From the NCBI GenBank assembly GCA_025201345.1, contig JAIXMG010000001.1, positions 1,798,001 through 1,862,000 on the forward strand: a stretch of 64,000 bases of DNA. The letters are read 5' to 3'. This DNA comes from Thamnidium elegans. Taxonomy: Eukaryota > Mucoromycota > Mucoromycetes > Mucorales > Mucoraceae. The notes under the pieces are model-generated. The model made no database searches and was not told where the DNA came from. It saw only the letters and a program-made list of their open reading frames with translations. Position numbers and translations under genes: made by a program. Positions 11,207 to 24,842 of the stretch are shown here, piece by piece (the first letter of the stretch is position 1; every line of letters starts with the position of its first letter).

Positions 11207-13403
11207 AAAAATTATATACCTTTTCCCTTACTGTAAAACTCATTTCCCCTCCCCCCTCTTCCCAACAAAGTAAACTTCCCTCAAACCCCTTCATATTCAA
11301 TGTAATATAATACATCACATCTTTCTTTTTCTTAATATTTATAATAAAATACAAAAATCACCAATACAAAAAACGTTATTACGTCATATCTGCAATTCCT
11401 CATTGTTGTTACCCTTGAGTATATATATACATAGATACAATGTATTTATTTTGAACTTGAAAAAAAACATGAAATGTTTAGCTAAGCCGTTTTTTTTAAA
11501 TCTATTCTTTAACATTTAACATTTTATTGTATACACTACAATAGTACCCTGCGCTTTTTTTTTTTACCAGAGATAAAGAGCATGTGTTCAGTGCTCGGGC
11601 GCTTTTTTAATTATACATTGTATCTTGTCCCCATACATCAGGTGAGCCATCCCAGTAAAAGATGTTCAAATTTATTAGTTAGAACATAATGATGGAAATA
11701 AGAGCAGCCTGATCTCCCGCCTAACCATTTGAACTCTTATTTTATACTCTGTATTAAACTAGTTTAGTGACAGTGAAGGATGAAAAGAACTGTACTAATC
11801 TAGTTTATCGTAATAGGTTATCCCCTTTATTATCCAAACCCGCGCTTTTCAAAATAACCTTTCAAAAATATTAGGCTTAATTCTATAAATAAGATTTTTT
11901 TTTTTTTCTAGGTAATCATTACTTGCATGTACCCAAGTTAAATATATTAGTCACCAAGCCTTCCTTGATCAAAAGCTGAATGTAATATACACTCTTACAT
12001 TGTACTCCGCGAGCTTAGAACTTGTGAGAATGTACTACAGTTATCAGCAATTGCGTTAGAAAGAGAGGTTAGTGGGAAGAAAAAAGCGTATTATTTGTGT
12101 TAATAAACTGCACTCATTTCTTATATATAAAAAGAAAACATACATACATATTTCTTCTATTATTATGTTTCAGGATGGGGTTTAAAGTTTCTACAAGGCT
12201 ACAACTAAAAAAGGTACATAATTTCCGGTTGTAATCAAGTATATAGTGTTATCAGATAAATAGAAGGTAAGGGAGGCTTTCTAAATGAGGGAGGGGGGAA
12301 ACGGTTAGTGTCGGTATTATACTCTTGGGGTACAACCACGACCAAGATAAAGGGCGATTTACTATCAATGTAGTATTCCTATTCTCTCACACTATTTTTT
12401 TTTCTGTGTGTCACAAAATGTAGATTATCTTACAATAGATGGAATTTTCTGAACATTTTCATCTTTGAAGAATATTCTCATTTTGTTGTTACTGTGTAAG
12501 TGCCACACTTTGGCTTTTTTTATTTTTATGATAAACAAAATATTTACTTGTAGTCGGAGGAAAGGCTAATTTAAGAAACCAATGTCGTTTGTCTCTCCTA
12601 AGTCGATCTTGGCCACACCAAACGCCCCTTTTTTTTATTTTTTTTTTTTACTTAGTATAATCAACGCACTAATACACATAAAAAATTAGTCTACGTACGG
12701 CTTAAATGTTTATTTACTTTGCCCATTTTTTGTGCACAAATTATGCCACATGTCAAACATACAGTAAGTTTTAAGCCGTAGCCATAATGTCGCATTACAA
12801 CTTAAGCCTTAGTAAACGAAGGGTATGATTCGCATGATTCTTTTTTCTGCAAGATATTCTTATGCTGCGTAACAAATTTACTCTTCTTTACAACAGCAAA
12901 ATAGCACTGCAGTGAGTAATGGATCAAATTGTAGTGTACCTTGCGATGGAATTAAACCAAGTTCTTTTCGTACATATTCCCCATTATTTGGATTGTATTT
13001 CTTGTGGCTTTCTTTTACTGGTTATTTTATCTGTAAAGTATACTTGTCACATTACCTTTAAATAAAACAGTACTCATGTGGTGTGATGATCAAGATGAAA
13101 TACTATAGTTTTTTATTATTATTATTGTAAAGTATTTGCTAAAGAAAAAAAAAAAGATATAATCAGAAGCATATTTTACCATACAATCTTTATAATTAAG
13201 AAGTTTTTTTTTTTTTTTTTTCAGCGAGAGCATTGATTTCACTTTACAAATTTAAAAGAGCGAACATATGAATAATGCATTGTGATTGGTAGATTCAAGT
13301 TTTCGCCAACAAATGGTTTGTTGGTTGTTGCAGCCCGAAATATTTCCTCTTTTTATATTCCTCTCTCCCTCTCTTCTAAATTTTTGGTTTTAATAGCAAA
13401 GCA
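11207..13403. other. intergenic
   Basis: A 2.2-kb AT-rich spacer between two + strand genes. It holds a C/T-rich stretch just after the cyclin stop and poly-T tracts at 11557, 11889 and 13205. No gene, tRNA or conserved element is evident to me. Confidence 0.5.
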
Positions 13404-13719
13404 ATGACTACCAGAAAAGAGAATAAAGCTTATACTGCTCTTGATCAAAGCTCCATGCCTAATTTCAACTCTTCTTGGGTTAATTATAAAGGTAAAATAA
13501 TAAATAAAAAAAGTTGCAAAGTAGATCTCTGAAATTATTTTATTATTCTAGGCGCGTGGTCAACGACAATCTTTGTTGTTGTTGCATTAAAAGCATTATT
13601 TACAGTTATACCTTTTATTACACCTGAAGCAAGTTGGACTTTAACGAACTTGACTTTTAATTGCGTAAGTTATACAGTTATATTTGACCGAGTGAAAAAA
13701 AAAAAGAAGAAGGAATCTT

Positions 13720-13751
<32 letters not shown>

Positions 13752-13928
13752 CATTATAGGGTCATTATATTATGTTTCATTGGGTTCAAGGTATTCCATT
13801 TGAGAATAATCAAGGGGCATACGACGGATTGACATTGTGGGAGCAGATTGATGGTGGGGTACAATTCACAGCTACTCGTAAATTCTTGACTGCAGTACCT
13901 ATTGTGTTGTACGTATATTATATATAAA

Positions 13929-13959
<31 letters not shown>

Positions 13960-14164
13960 AAAAGAGAGAAGGAGAGATAAAGAAAGAGAGAGAGACTAAA
14001 CAATGTTGAATAGGTTTTTATTGAGTACACATTATACACACTATGATGTCTTTCTTTTCGGTATCAATTTCACAGCACTTTTAGTTGTCTTGATTGCAAA
14101 GTTACCTGTTATGCATAAAGTTCGAGTCTTTGGAATCAATAAACTCGACTACGAAATGGATTAA
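13404..14164 (+). CDS. ORM1: ORM1/ORMDL-family regulator of serine palmitoyltransferase
   Basis: Four exons (13404-13491, 13552-13664, 13760-13908, 14014-14164) encode 166 residues. Family signatures are in order: [54 protein letters not shown] and the closing [14 protein letters not shown] proteins are ER membrane proteins that bind and restrain serine palmitoyltransferase, the first step of sphingolipid synthesis. The hydrophilic N terminus with several Ser/Thr is where kinases relieve inhibition in yeast; whether that applies here is inference. The third intron is almost pure GA repeat and the second carries a long TA repeat. Confidence 0.96.
13724..13751 (+). repeat. (AT)n microsatellite in ORM intron 2
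   Basis: About 14 AT units inside the second intron of the ORM gene, ending a few bases before the acceptor. Confidence 0.9.
13929..13996 (+). repeat. (GA)n-rich tract in ORM intron 3
   Basis: Purine-only run of AG/AAG units filling most of the third ORM intron. It leaves only a short AT-rich part with the branch region before the acceptor at 14013. Confidence 0.9.
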
Positions 14165-14571
14165 ATTAATCAATATATGCCTTTTCCTTATCCTACTTTC
14201 TTTTGTATATTACTTTCTTCTAAATACACACGCTCACTCACAACCCGCATACGCTCACACACACACACCCTTTCACACAATTACTACATTTATATTTTTT
14301 TTTATTATACATAAAAAATAAGACGGATAACGTCTAAATTTTTAACGAGAGCTGGTTTTTTTTTTGACTTACTGAGTAATCAGATGGTTGTAACACAAAG
14401 AACGTGGTGGTGATATCACATAGTGTGGAGAACCATGATTTCATCCTGGTTTTTGTTGACATCATGGTTATGCGCGACTAATCGAAACTGTATAAAAAAA
14501 AGAAAGGATAGTTTTTATGAAACACTTCTTCTTTCTACTTTTTGTTTTTTATAATTTAGAAAAAAAAAAAA
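14165..14571. other. intergenic
   Basis: Spacer between the ORM gene and the small tail-anchored protein gene. It contains CACACA/CACGCTCACA repeats (about 14228-14278) and otherwise nothing recognisable. Confidence 0.55.
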
Positions 14572-14931
14572 ATGTCTAATAGTGCCAATATTCAACAAAC
14601 CGAAAAGAAGTTCAATGAAGCTGTTGCTGAAAATGAAAAGAAGATTAACCAAACCTATGATAAAGTATCTGCTACTGCTCAAGAAGAATTATCTAAAGTA
14701 AAGGCTGAATTCGAAGACTTTAAGAAAAGATCTGGTCCCAGAGTTCAAAAGGCTGAAAACGCTTTAACTTCTCCTAGTGCTATCGGTTTCTATCAAGGTA
14801 AAGTATTTTATAAGGTTAATAAGGAAAATTAGTGTTAACATGGACCCTTTTTGTTTGTTATAATAGGTCTCGTTGTTGGTGTATGTGTTGTATTGGGTTA
14901 TGCAAAGTACAAAGGTGGTTTAACTCTTTAA
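14572..14931 (+). CDS. small tail-anchored membrane protein
   Basis: Two exons, 14572-14797 and 14867-14931, encode 96 residues. Residues about 8-65 are charged and helical (Glu/Lys/Gln-rich). One hydrophobic segment, LVVGVCVVLGYA, lies close to the C terminus and is followed by Lys-Tyr-Lys-Gly-Gly, the layout of a tail-anchored protein. The single-segment architecture and basic tail would suit the outer mitochondrial membrane (OM14-like) or the ER; the sequence does not decide. It has a strong AAAAAAAATG leader. It sits between the ORM and ceramidase genes, which may be chance. I do not recognise a specific family. Confidence 0.75.
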
Positions 14932-16271
14932 ATATAATATATATATATATATTTCTCTATCTCACACGCTCATATATTAATGTCATAATAAAATAACATA
15001 TTTACTACATACATAACATGTCGCGTTCATTTATCCTCCCTCCCCTCCTTTTTTTTCGTACAGTATTAGTTGCATCACGAATTATGCATATCGTACGTCG
15101 AATTTTCAACCTTGGAATCACTTAAAACGGTAATACTGCAGATATTTACTACATTGTTCATCTATTTAAAACCTAGCTGTAAATGATATAACGTAACTAC
15201 CCTTTTTTTTTTCGGTACGTCATTTGTGTAAATGTTATGTTTCTTTTGCCGTAAACTCAGTAACTATCGAGGAATAGTATTTTTCACATTCTAGTAGCGT
15301 GTGACATGATGTCACAGGTAAAAAAAAATAAAAAGTACTAAATTACGAATATTAAAGAGTCTGGTACAGCCGTGTGTATTTTGATGGTTTGAAACTAAAA
15401 AAAAAGGGAAGAAATCAAAAGTTTGTAAAGTTCTCGCATACTAAAATAGAAAAATAAAATAAAAAAATGGTAATCACGTAAATAAATAGCGCGTTTTACA
15501 AAGAATGAATGTTTCGAAAAGGGCATTCACTATTTAGCCTCACACACTTTATTATGGTACCTTAGTATTGTTGCCTTTGACTAAAGAGCTTTACGTGGAT
15601 AAATACGTAATATTTTTTTTGTTAACTTTATTTTTCAGTCTATTGTTCCTACACAATCTTACCTTTAATAGAAATTGGTTGTTTTTCAAAAAGACCCAAA
15701 AAGACAATGCGATGTTGTTTTTAATTTACATAAATTACTTTTTGAAACATTATCAGCGCTTGGAATAAATACTGGTCCATGCGTTCAAGTGTAACTATTT
15801 TTTTTTTTTTCAGTGCGTAGGTATGACAATAAATATATATTTATCCTGGTTTACCAAAATGTATCAAAATATAATGTCTTTACAATATCTTTCATGACTT
15901 AAGGAATTAAATTATCTACATTTCTGTCAAGTATGTAAAGAAAAAAAAAAAAAAAGGATTCCTAATGAATATTTAATTATAAAGTTGAATTAAAATAAAG
16001 GGGAGATATATGTTCTCTGTCGTTTTCAAATCGATTTTGCCTTATAATTATTTCAATTTTGTTAAATGAGTTAGTTAACCGCGCATTATTGTTGATTTAC
16101 AGTAGACACACACATAAAAAAAAAAGCCTATTTATTGATATTGAAAATGATTTATATATATATATATAGCTGTGTATTTGAGTAATATATAGAGGGGGAG
16201 ATATATAAAATGTACAGTGTGTAATATGTATGATGAATCATACCGCTTGTAATAATAATAAAAAAAAAGAT
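14932..16271. other. intergenic between convergent genes
   Basis: A 1.3-kb AT-rich spacer with poly-A/poly-T tracts. The frame at 15568-15768 (+) is hydrophobic by composition, with no neighbours in frame, and is not called. No other feature is seen. Confidence 0.5.
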
Positions 16272-18249
16272 TTAATTTGAAATTACAAACTCACTAGAGT
16301 ATCCTTGATGTGGAGTCAATTTTCTAACAAGTGAAAAAATTAGTATTTACTCTGAAAAAAAAATATTTAACTTACTTGCTAAATGGTGCGATACTGTTTC
16401 CTGTATATCCTAACCTGTATGTACCAGGTTCGACATCACTCGCAATATGCCATTCTACAGTTGCCTCCGACATGCCTAAAATCAATCTCTTGTATTTCCA
16501 AATAAATCTATTCCAAAATTAATGATCTATTATATCTTTTTTTTTTAAAAAAAAAATTGTATATATATATATTACCTTGTATCATAATCGTTATCTGTCC
16601 GTATAACTTTCCACTGATTTGGTCCCAACCTTTTTTCTACAGTAAGATAAGTTTTGTTCAACATGGGGTTGTTACGCGGATTAGCGGCTACAAAGAGGGC
16701 AGAAACAACAAGAGGCGTATCTCCTTTCACATAACGATTCGATGAAACGTCTCTCAAGACATCACCAAACGATCTAAATAAATGAGGTTGATCAGATCGA
16801 TAAAGTGGTGTCAAGTTGAATGATTTCTTGGTAAAGTCTGGTAACTCTTCAGACACAATGCTATGGTTGTTAGGGTTAGCCATCATATATACAAGTTCCT
16901 CAAATGCCTTGATATAAGCTTGTAATGTATAAGGACCATAAGGTGTCTATACATATGCAAGTACCCACCTTTTTTTTTTAGTGACATTTCAAAAATGATT
17001 AAAATAACTTTTTTTTTATCTTACCGATGCACCCTCGTATCTTTGATTCTGGTACTCTTCAAAAGTTGTACAATAAGACTATACAAAAAAAAAAAATTAC
17101 GATATGCACAGACGTTATATAAAACGGGCAGATAATACATACTGCATAGCCATTGGCAGGACCCGCATGAATGACTACGGTGTCATGATTTCCCAAGTGA
17201 CTCTTAATCAATGCGTGTTTAATTGCATTTCGAAGCCTTCTGCCACTCATGGTTGTAAACTCGGAAGGTACTGCATAGATAAAAACGTTACCGATACGAA
17301 ATAACTGTATGTCGATGATTTCTGGCTGCCATGAATGCCATGAAGTCATTTCACCCGTATCTAATAAAATTGGTTTCGGTGCTTGACATTGTGTTTGATT
17401 TACTGTAGGCTTTTTAACTACGTTTTTTATAATGTCCCAAATAAATGTGCCTTTTGTTGTGTTTTGATAGAATCCGTGTAAAGCAGGTCCATCCGTTGTA
17501 CCAGCAGCTAAAAAAAAAAAAAAAAAAAAAAAGTGATGCAATTTAATAAAACAAACGTGGCGTCTATTTTTTTCTTTCTTACCGAATGCATAACCCTTTT
17601 TTTTTTGTAAGAAAAAAAAAACTAGTGATCAGTATGATGATTCGTCTTAAAGAGTATATTATTACCATAGCCGGAGCACAAAGTTTTGTTTGATCACCAT
17701 GTTCGTTTATCACAGTTGCTTTTGTGATATCCCAATAACGTTGAACAAAGTCAACAGTTCCATTTACCGGAGTAGAAGCAAACTTGTGCAGTTCCAAAGC
17801 TTTTAACGCTTGGTTTTTGCCAATGATTCTGTTTGATTCGATACCTCCTATATCCCATCCTGGACCTCTAAATGGGCACTCATGATTAGAATCAAATTTT
17901 TGAAAACAGTGTGCGGTTTTGTATTACCTGCCATTACATGTACTACCACTGGGACATTTCGAGTCTCGCGTGCCGTCACAAGGTATATCAGTACCTGTAC
18001 AGTACGATCCCATTGTATTCGGGCTCACATCACCTTCATTACTTTGACTGAAAGCAGCTACAAATTTTCCGCGGCCTGAAATTATGTTTTCACCATTTAT
18101 TTTTTTCTCTGTCAAATAAGCAGCGTACCCTTTATTATCGCCATTAATAAGTCGATTAGTATTATTGATTGATACACCGTGTACAGGAAACCTTTTTTTT
18201 TAAAAAAATATATAACAAAACATTAAAGCAAAGGACATGTATAAAGCAT

Positions 18250-18311
<62 letters not shown>

Positions 18312-19015
18312 AGCTCACTAATCCAAGATCATGCCCTTGTTTATTTTTGAAACTTAATACGGTCATAGTTTTATCAACGTTATGTTGATACAATGACCTT
18401 TCTTCAATTGGATTTAATAAATAAGCCTGTGGAGATCTGTTGATATTTGAATTTAATAATTCGCCCTCGGAAAGAGCAAGTGATCCTTCTTCCAGGTTAT
18501 CATGTGCGTTTATGATGGACTGCAGAATACCTTGTACCATTGGTTGCGCAGTTTCTTCAATCCATCCCAAAACGGATATTTCATACAGAGCTTTTTTTTT
18601 TTCTTATTAAATAGTAAATTATAATTTTTTAAATAGTTAACTTACTGTATTGTAAATAGCCTCCCATACCACTATGGGAATGTGTACTTGAAATCATAAC
18701 GTTTCTTTCGGAATACATTGCATTGCCGTATAATGCTTGAAGTTGCTCTACTACTCGCTTTTTAATAATGTCACCCATGGACTGTGTATCCGTATTGACA
18801 TATACGATACGTTGCTGCGTCTCTGAATCTTCAACAATAAAAGCTCTGGACCAGATCCGTTGTAAGATACCTTGACCGGTTTGTCCAAGTTCTGCGTATC
18901 CCATCATCATGACTTGAGTTACTGGACCGGTAATGTCTGATATTCCCGTTCCTATTCGATAAGCATTGGTTGTTATCGCAAATAATAAAAGTAATATATT
19001 GAAAAGTGTTGTCAT
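16272..19015 (-). CDS. neutral ceramidase
   Basis: Ten exons give 700 residues, the usual size: 19015-18646, 18590-18311, 18191-17928, 17867-17666, 17595-17583, 17507-17143, 17078-17025, 16946-16576, 16507-16376, 16323-16272. A signal peptide (about residues 1-18) leads into RIGTGISDITGPVTQVMMMG. Family landmarks follow: STHSHSGMGGY and VHGVSINNTNRLI (metal-binding histidine regions), then AFSQSNEGDVSPN, whose Ser in GDVSPN is the nucleophile position in this family. CNGRGPGW, GYAFAAGTTDGPA and NGYASYCTTFEEYQNQRYEG come next, and an Ig-like C-terminal end. It cleaves ceramide to sphingosine and fatty acid, probably secreted or at the cell surface. Exon 5 is only 13 nt. Intron 2 contains 56 T in a row. 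Confidence 0.95.
18253..18308 (+). repeat. poly-T run of 56
   Basis: Uninterrupted T56 inside intron 2 of the ceramidase gene (A56 in the transcript sense), directly after the donor. Its length in the true genome is uncertain because such runs are hard to sequence. Confidence 0.85.
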
Positions 19016-19895
19016 TAATAAAAGGAGGGAAAGGGCCGTCTGTCAAGTTTTTTTTTTTTTGTGTTGTGTATAAATATAAAAAGATAAATATAGAAAAAAA
19101 GAAAAAGAGTAATGATTAAACTAGTTTTGAAGAGGAAATTTAAAGGAAATGTGCTTTTTATTGCAGCGTAATATAATTGCCGTCATGAATTTAGTATCTA
19201 GTATTTTTCCGCTTCATTCAGTGAGATAGCTCGTCTCATTAAGTAAACTCGTATATTTGGTCCTCGTGACAATTTTTTTTTCTGCTCAGACTGACGCTGG
19301 TGTATAGATAATGTGAGAGTAACTGAGGGGGGACAAACTACAAGCGACAAGAAAAAAAGTTACGTGAGATCACCCTTAGATAAAATGTACCTTTTTTTTT
19401 TTTTTTTTTTTTTTGCATCAAATTTGTCTGCTTAAAGAGAATATAGATCGTATTAAAATAACCCAGAGATTACCGACCAGTGCCACATACAATATGCAGA
19501 TCTTTTTGAGAAATGGTTTCTTTTCGGTCGTGTTTCCGGGCCGGGGATGGGATGAAGATATGTTAGCAATTGAGGGTCATAAGTCACATGAGAACTTGGT
19601 TCTGAGTATAGACTAGTGGTATGTTATTAGCGTCATGTAGTATGATCGAATTACTATCATCCGAAGGTGTTTATTTTACAATGAATGAGGGGAGGAATAT
19701 TAAAAAGAAAGAGGGAGAGGGTTAAGACATACACGGCGATGAGGAAAAATTTACAGTTGGAGAGAGAGAGGAAGAGAGAAAGAGAAAAAAAAAAGTTGTG
19801 TGTATAAAATACTTTTTGTTTGGTGTTTGGGTTATTTTTTACTTATAAAAAAGAGAAAAAAAAAAGATTTGCATAGACATAGTTTGTTTGTAAAA
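19016..19895. other. intergenic
   Basis: Upstream region of the ceramidase gene and downstream region of the SAM/HMG gene. Purine-rich tracts lie at 19680-19795 and a poly-T run at 19392-19414. No gene is supported; the 67-codon frame at 19413 has no features. Confidence 0.5.
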
Positions 19896-21705
19896 TTAAG
19901 TTGCAGCAGTTTTGTCAGTAAAAGGTAACCTATGATAATTAGATTCTACCATACTATCACTCACGAAAGGAGGAGGGTTTTGCTGCGGTGAATAACATTC
20001 GTCACCGTTATTATCTTCTTCCATCTCTTGAGAAGTTGGCATATTATCATCAGGAGAGTTGCTATTCCTTGCTGTCGATCCTTCATCAGTGCTACTACTA
20101 TTATTATTCTTGTTTGGAGGATTATTTTTCAAATGAACCTTATAAATATCAGAAGAACCACTGGAACTAGAGCTACGCGGATTGTCTGCATCGGTAGAAT
20201 GGGAAGAGCCTAAACTAGCATCACTTCTTCGAGTTTTAATATTATTTGTTTCTGTATTAGAGCTACTATCGGCCATACTACCACTATTATATATGGATTT
20301 TTTTTTTTTTTTAATATACAGTGGTTTTGTCGAGTACGCCCAATAATATGCCTTTTTTATGTGTGTGTGTGTTTTTTTTTTTAAAAAAAATAATTGAACA
20401 TACCTTCCAGGAGAATCACGTTTAGCCTTTTTACGTAACCTAGCAATTTTTCTGTTTGTTGCGTCTTGTTCTGATTTAAAATTATTTAAATAAGTTTGAT
20501 AGTTCTATAAAAAAAAACAGTAAGCAAAAAAAAAAAAAAGGGTCCGTGAGCTTATATAAATGTTTACCTTGTATTCATTGGTTTGTCGGTAGGCGTTTAA
20601 TGCATCGATATACTCATCTTTAGCACGCATGGCAGTTCGTTCATATTGATGCTTTAAATTGACATTCAAATTCTTCCACTGATCTCCAACTAATTTAGCT
20701 ATTTCCACAAATGACATATTGTGATCTTTTAATTGAGCACGAGCATCGTTTGAAAACATGATGTAAGCGGAAGGAGGTTTAATCGGGGCGTTTTTATCTG
20801 GCTTAGGGTGTCGCCTATATTTTCGTTTTATTGGTAAATCCATATTACCGTCAGCATCATTTTCATCATCATCATTAGAAGAGAATGAAGATCGAGATCC
20901 TTCGATTGCTGATACCATATTTTTACTAGCAGTATCATTGTTTGATGGTTGTGTTTCTGATTGAGGATCAATTATCAAATCATGATGGGTATGTTGTGGA
21001 TTACTAGCGTATTGACTACTATTTGATGAATCATACTTTTGTGCAGTGGAACTAATGTGTCTTGGTGAACCCATGGAGCCATAACCACTATTGGTATAAG
21101 CAGAGCCTTCACTGCTATTATTATCAACGGATTCTGAGAATTAAAGATTAGTACGCGGAATTAAAAGAAAAAAAGAGACTAAAAAATAAAAATAAAAATA
21201 CTTACTGGTATGAACTATATCGGGACAAAGTGTAAAAGATGAAGCAGGAGCAATAACGATTAAGGGTTGATTTTTTGGTATACCATTTAGAGTAGCTATT
21301 CCTCTTTGAATAACCTAGATTTAATATATTTAGTATTCAAGAGAAATAGACTAAAATAAAATAAAATACAAGCTAGTATATTTTACCCTTCTATGACCTC
21401 GCTTCACATTTAATGCAATTAAGTCCTCCTCAGTAATTTCTCTAATCTATGATTGGACAGAAAAAATTTTAAGTGACTGAGATTTAATTAACTCGGAGGG
21501 GGGGGGGAGAAGAGGAAAGTATGTAGGATTGGGGGGGACCGGACAGAAAACTTACTGCAGGTAAGGACTCAAAGCCTTCATCAATAAAAGCTGTTACATA
21601 CTGTTGTAAATTCAATTCTTTCAAGAAGTCCGTAACGTTACCCAAATTTTGGTAAGTAAATGAAAGTCTTTCTTTTGATTTAGCGTTTGTTGTAAATGAA
21701 TCCAT
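19896..21705 (-). CDS. SAM-domain plus HMG-box protein
   Basis: Six exons: 21705-21556, 21446-21387, 21314-21206, 21133-20568, 20504-20404, 20277-19896; 455 residues. Exons 1-2 encode a SAM domain (about residues 18-75: VTDFLKELNLQQYVTAFIDE, then EITEEDLIALNVKRGHRR). A Ser/Asn-rich linker follows. A basic patch KRKYRRHPKPD (about 200) leads into an HMG box (KPPSAYIMFSNDARAQLK ... IAKLVGDQWKNL ... YERTAMRAKDEY). The C terminus is Ser/Asn/acidic and disordered. It should be a nuclear DNA-bending protein with a SAM-mediated oligomerisation or partner contact. The last intron has two possible in-frame acceptors two codons apart (20278 or 20284), so the product may vary by Gly-Ser. Confidence 0.88.
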
Positions 21706-22097
21706 AATTTCATACGATTTCTATATAAACCAAAAACGAAAAAAAAAAAAAAAACCCACAAATAAAAAAAGAAAAAGGGTTAATTTTTCACTGTTTTTAT
21801 TTTTTTTTTTTTTTTTTTTTTTACAAGATTATTTAATAAGTAAGTTCTCTTGCTTTTTTAATATGAAAGTGTGTGTGCGTGTACAAGAAAAAAAGAACAA
21901 GTATTTTAAAGAAAAAGAAATGTTTTAAAGAAAAAGAAGTTTTTTAAAAAGAAGTATTTTTAAAAAAAGAAAAAAGAAGGAAAGAAAAAAAAAAAAATAA
22001 TAGTCTTTTATTAAAAAAAAAAGTTTCCTTTTTTTTACAAGAAGTTTCCTTTTAAAGTAATAGAAGCACCCAGTTAATTTCGAGAAAGTTCGAGGTC

Positions 22098-22129
<32 letters not shown>

Positions 22130-22200
22130 CTAGATTCGTCATTGAAGTTGTGGATCAGTTGATCTTTTAATTACTAAATAAAGTCTAGACACTTTTTTTT
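21706..22200. other. intergenic
   Basis: Low-complexity AT spacer with repeated AAAGAAAAAGAAGT-type units (about 21905-21990) and T/A homopolymers. It is the promoter region of the SAM/HMG gene and the 3' region of DDX41. Confidence 0.55.
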
Positions 22201-24703
<2,503 letters not shown>

Positions 24704-24842
24704 TTTTATATGTGTACTCACAAAGGGAGAAAAAACTTTTTTTATTTTTTTTTTATTTTTTATTATTATTATTATTATTTTTGGGTAGCAGGAAAGCTAC
24801 TGATGGTGACCGTTTATAATGTAAAAAAAAAATAGTTTTTAT

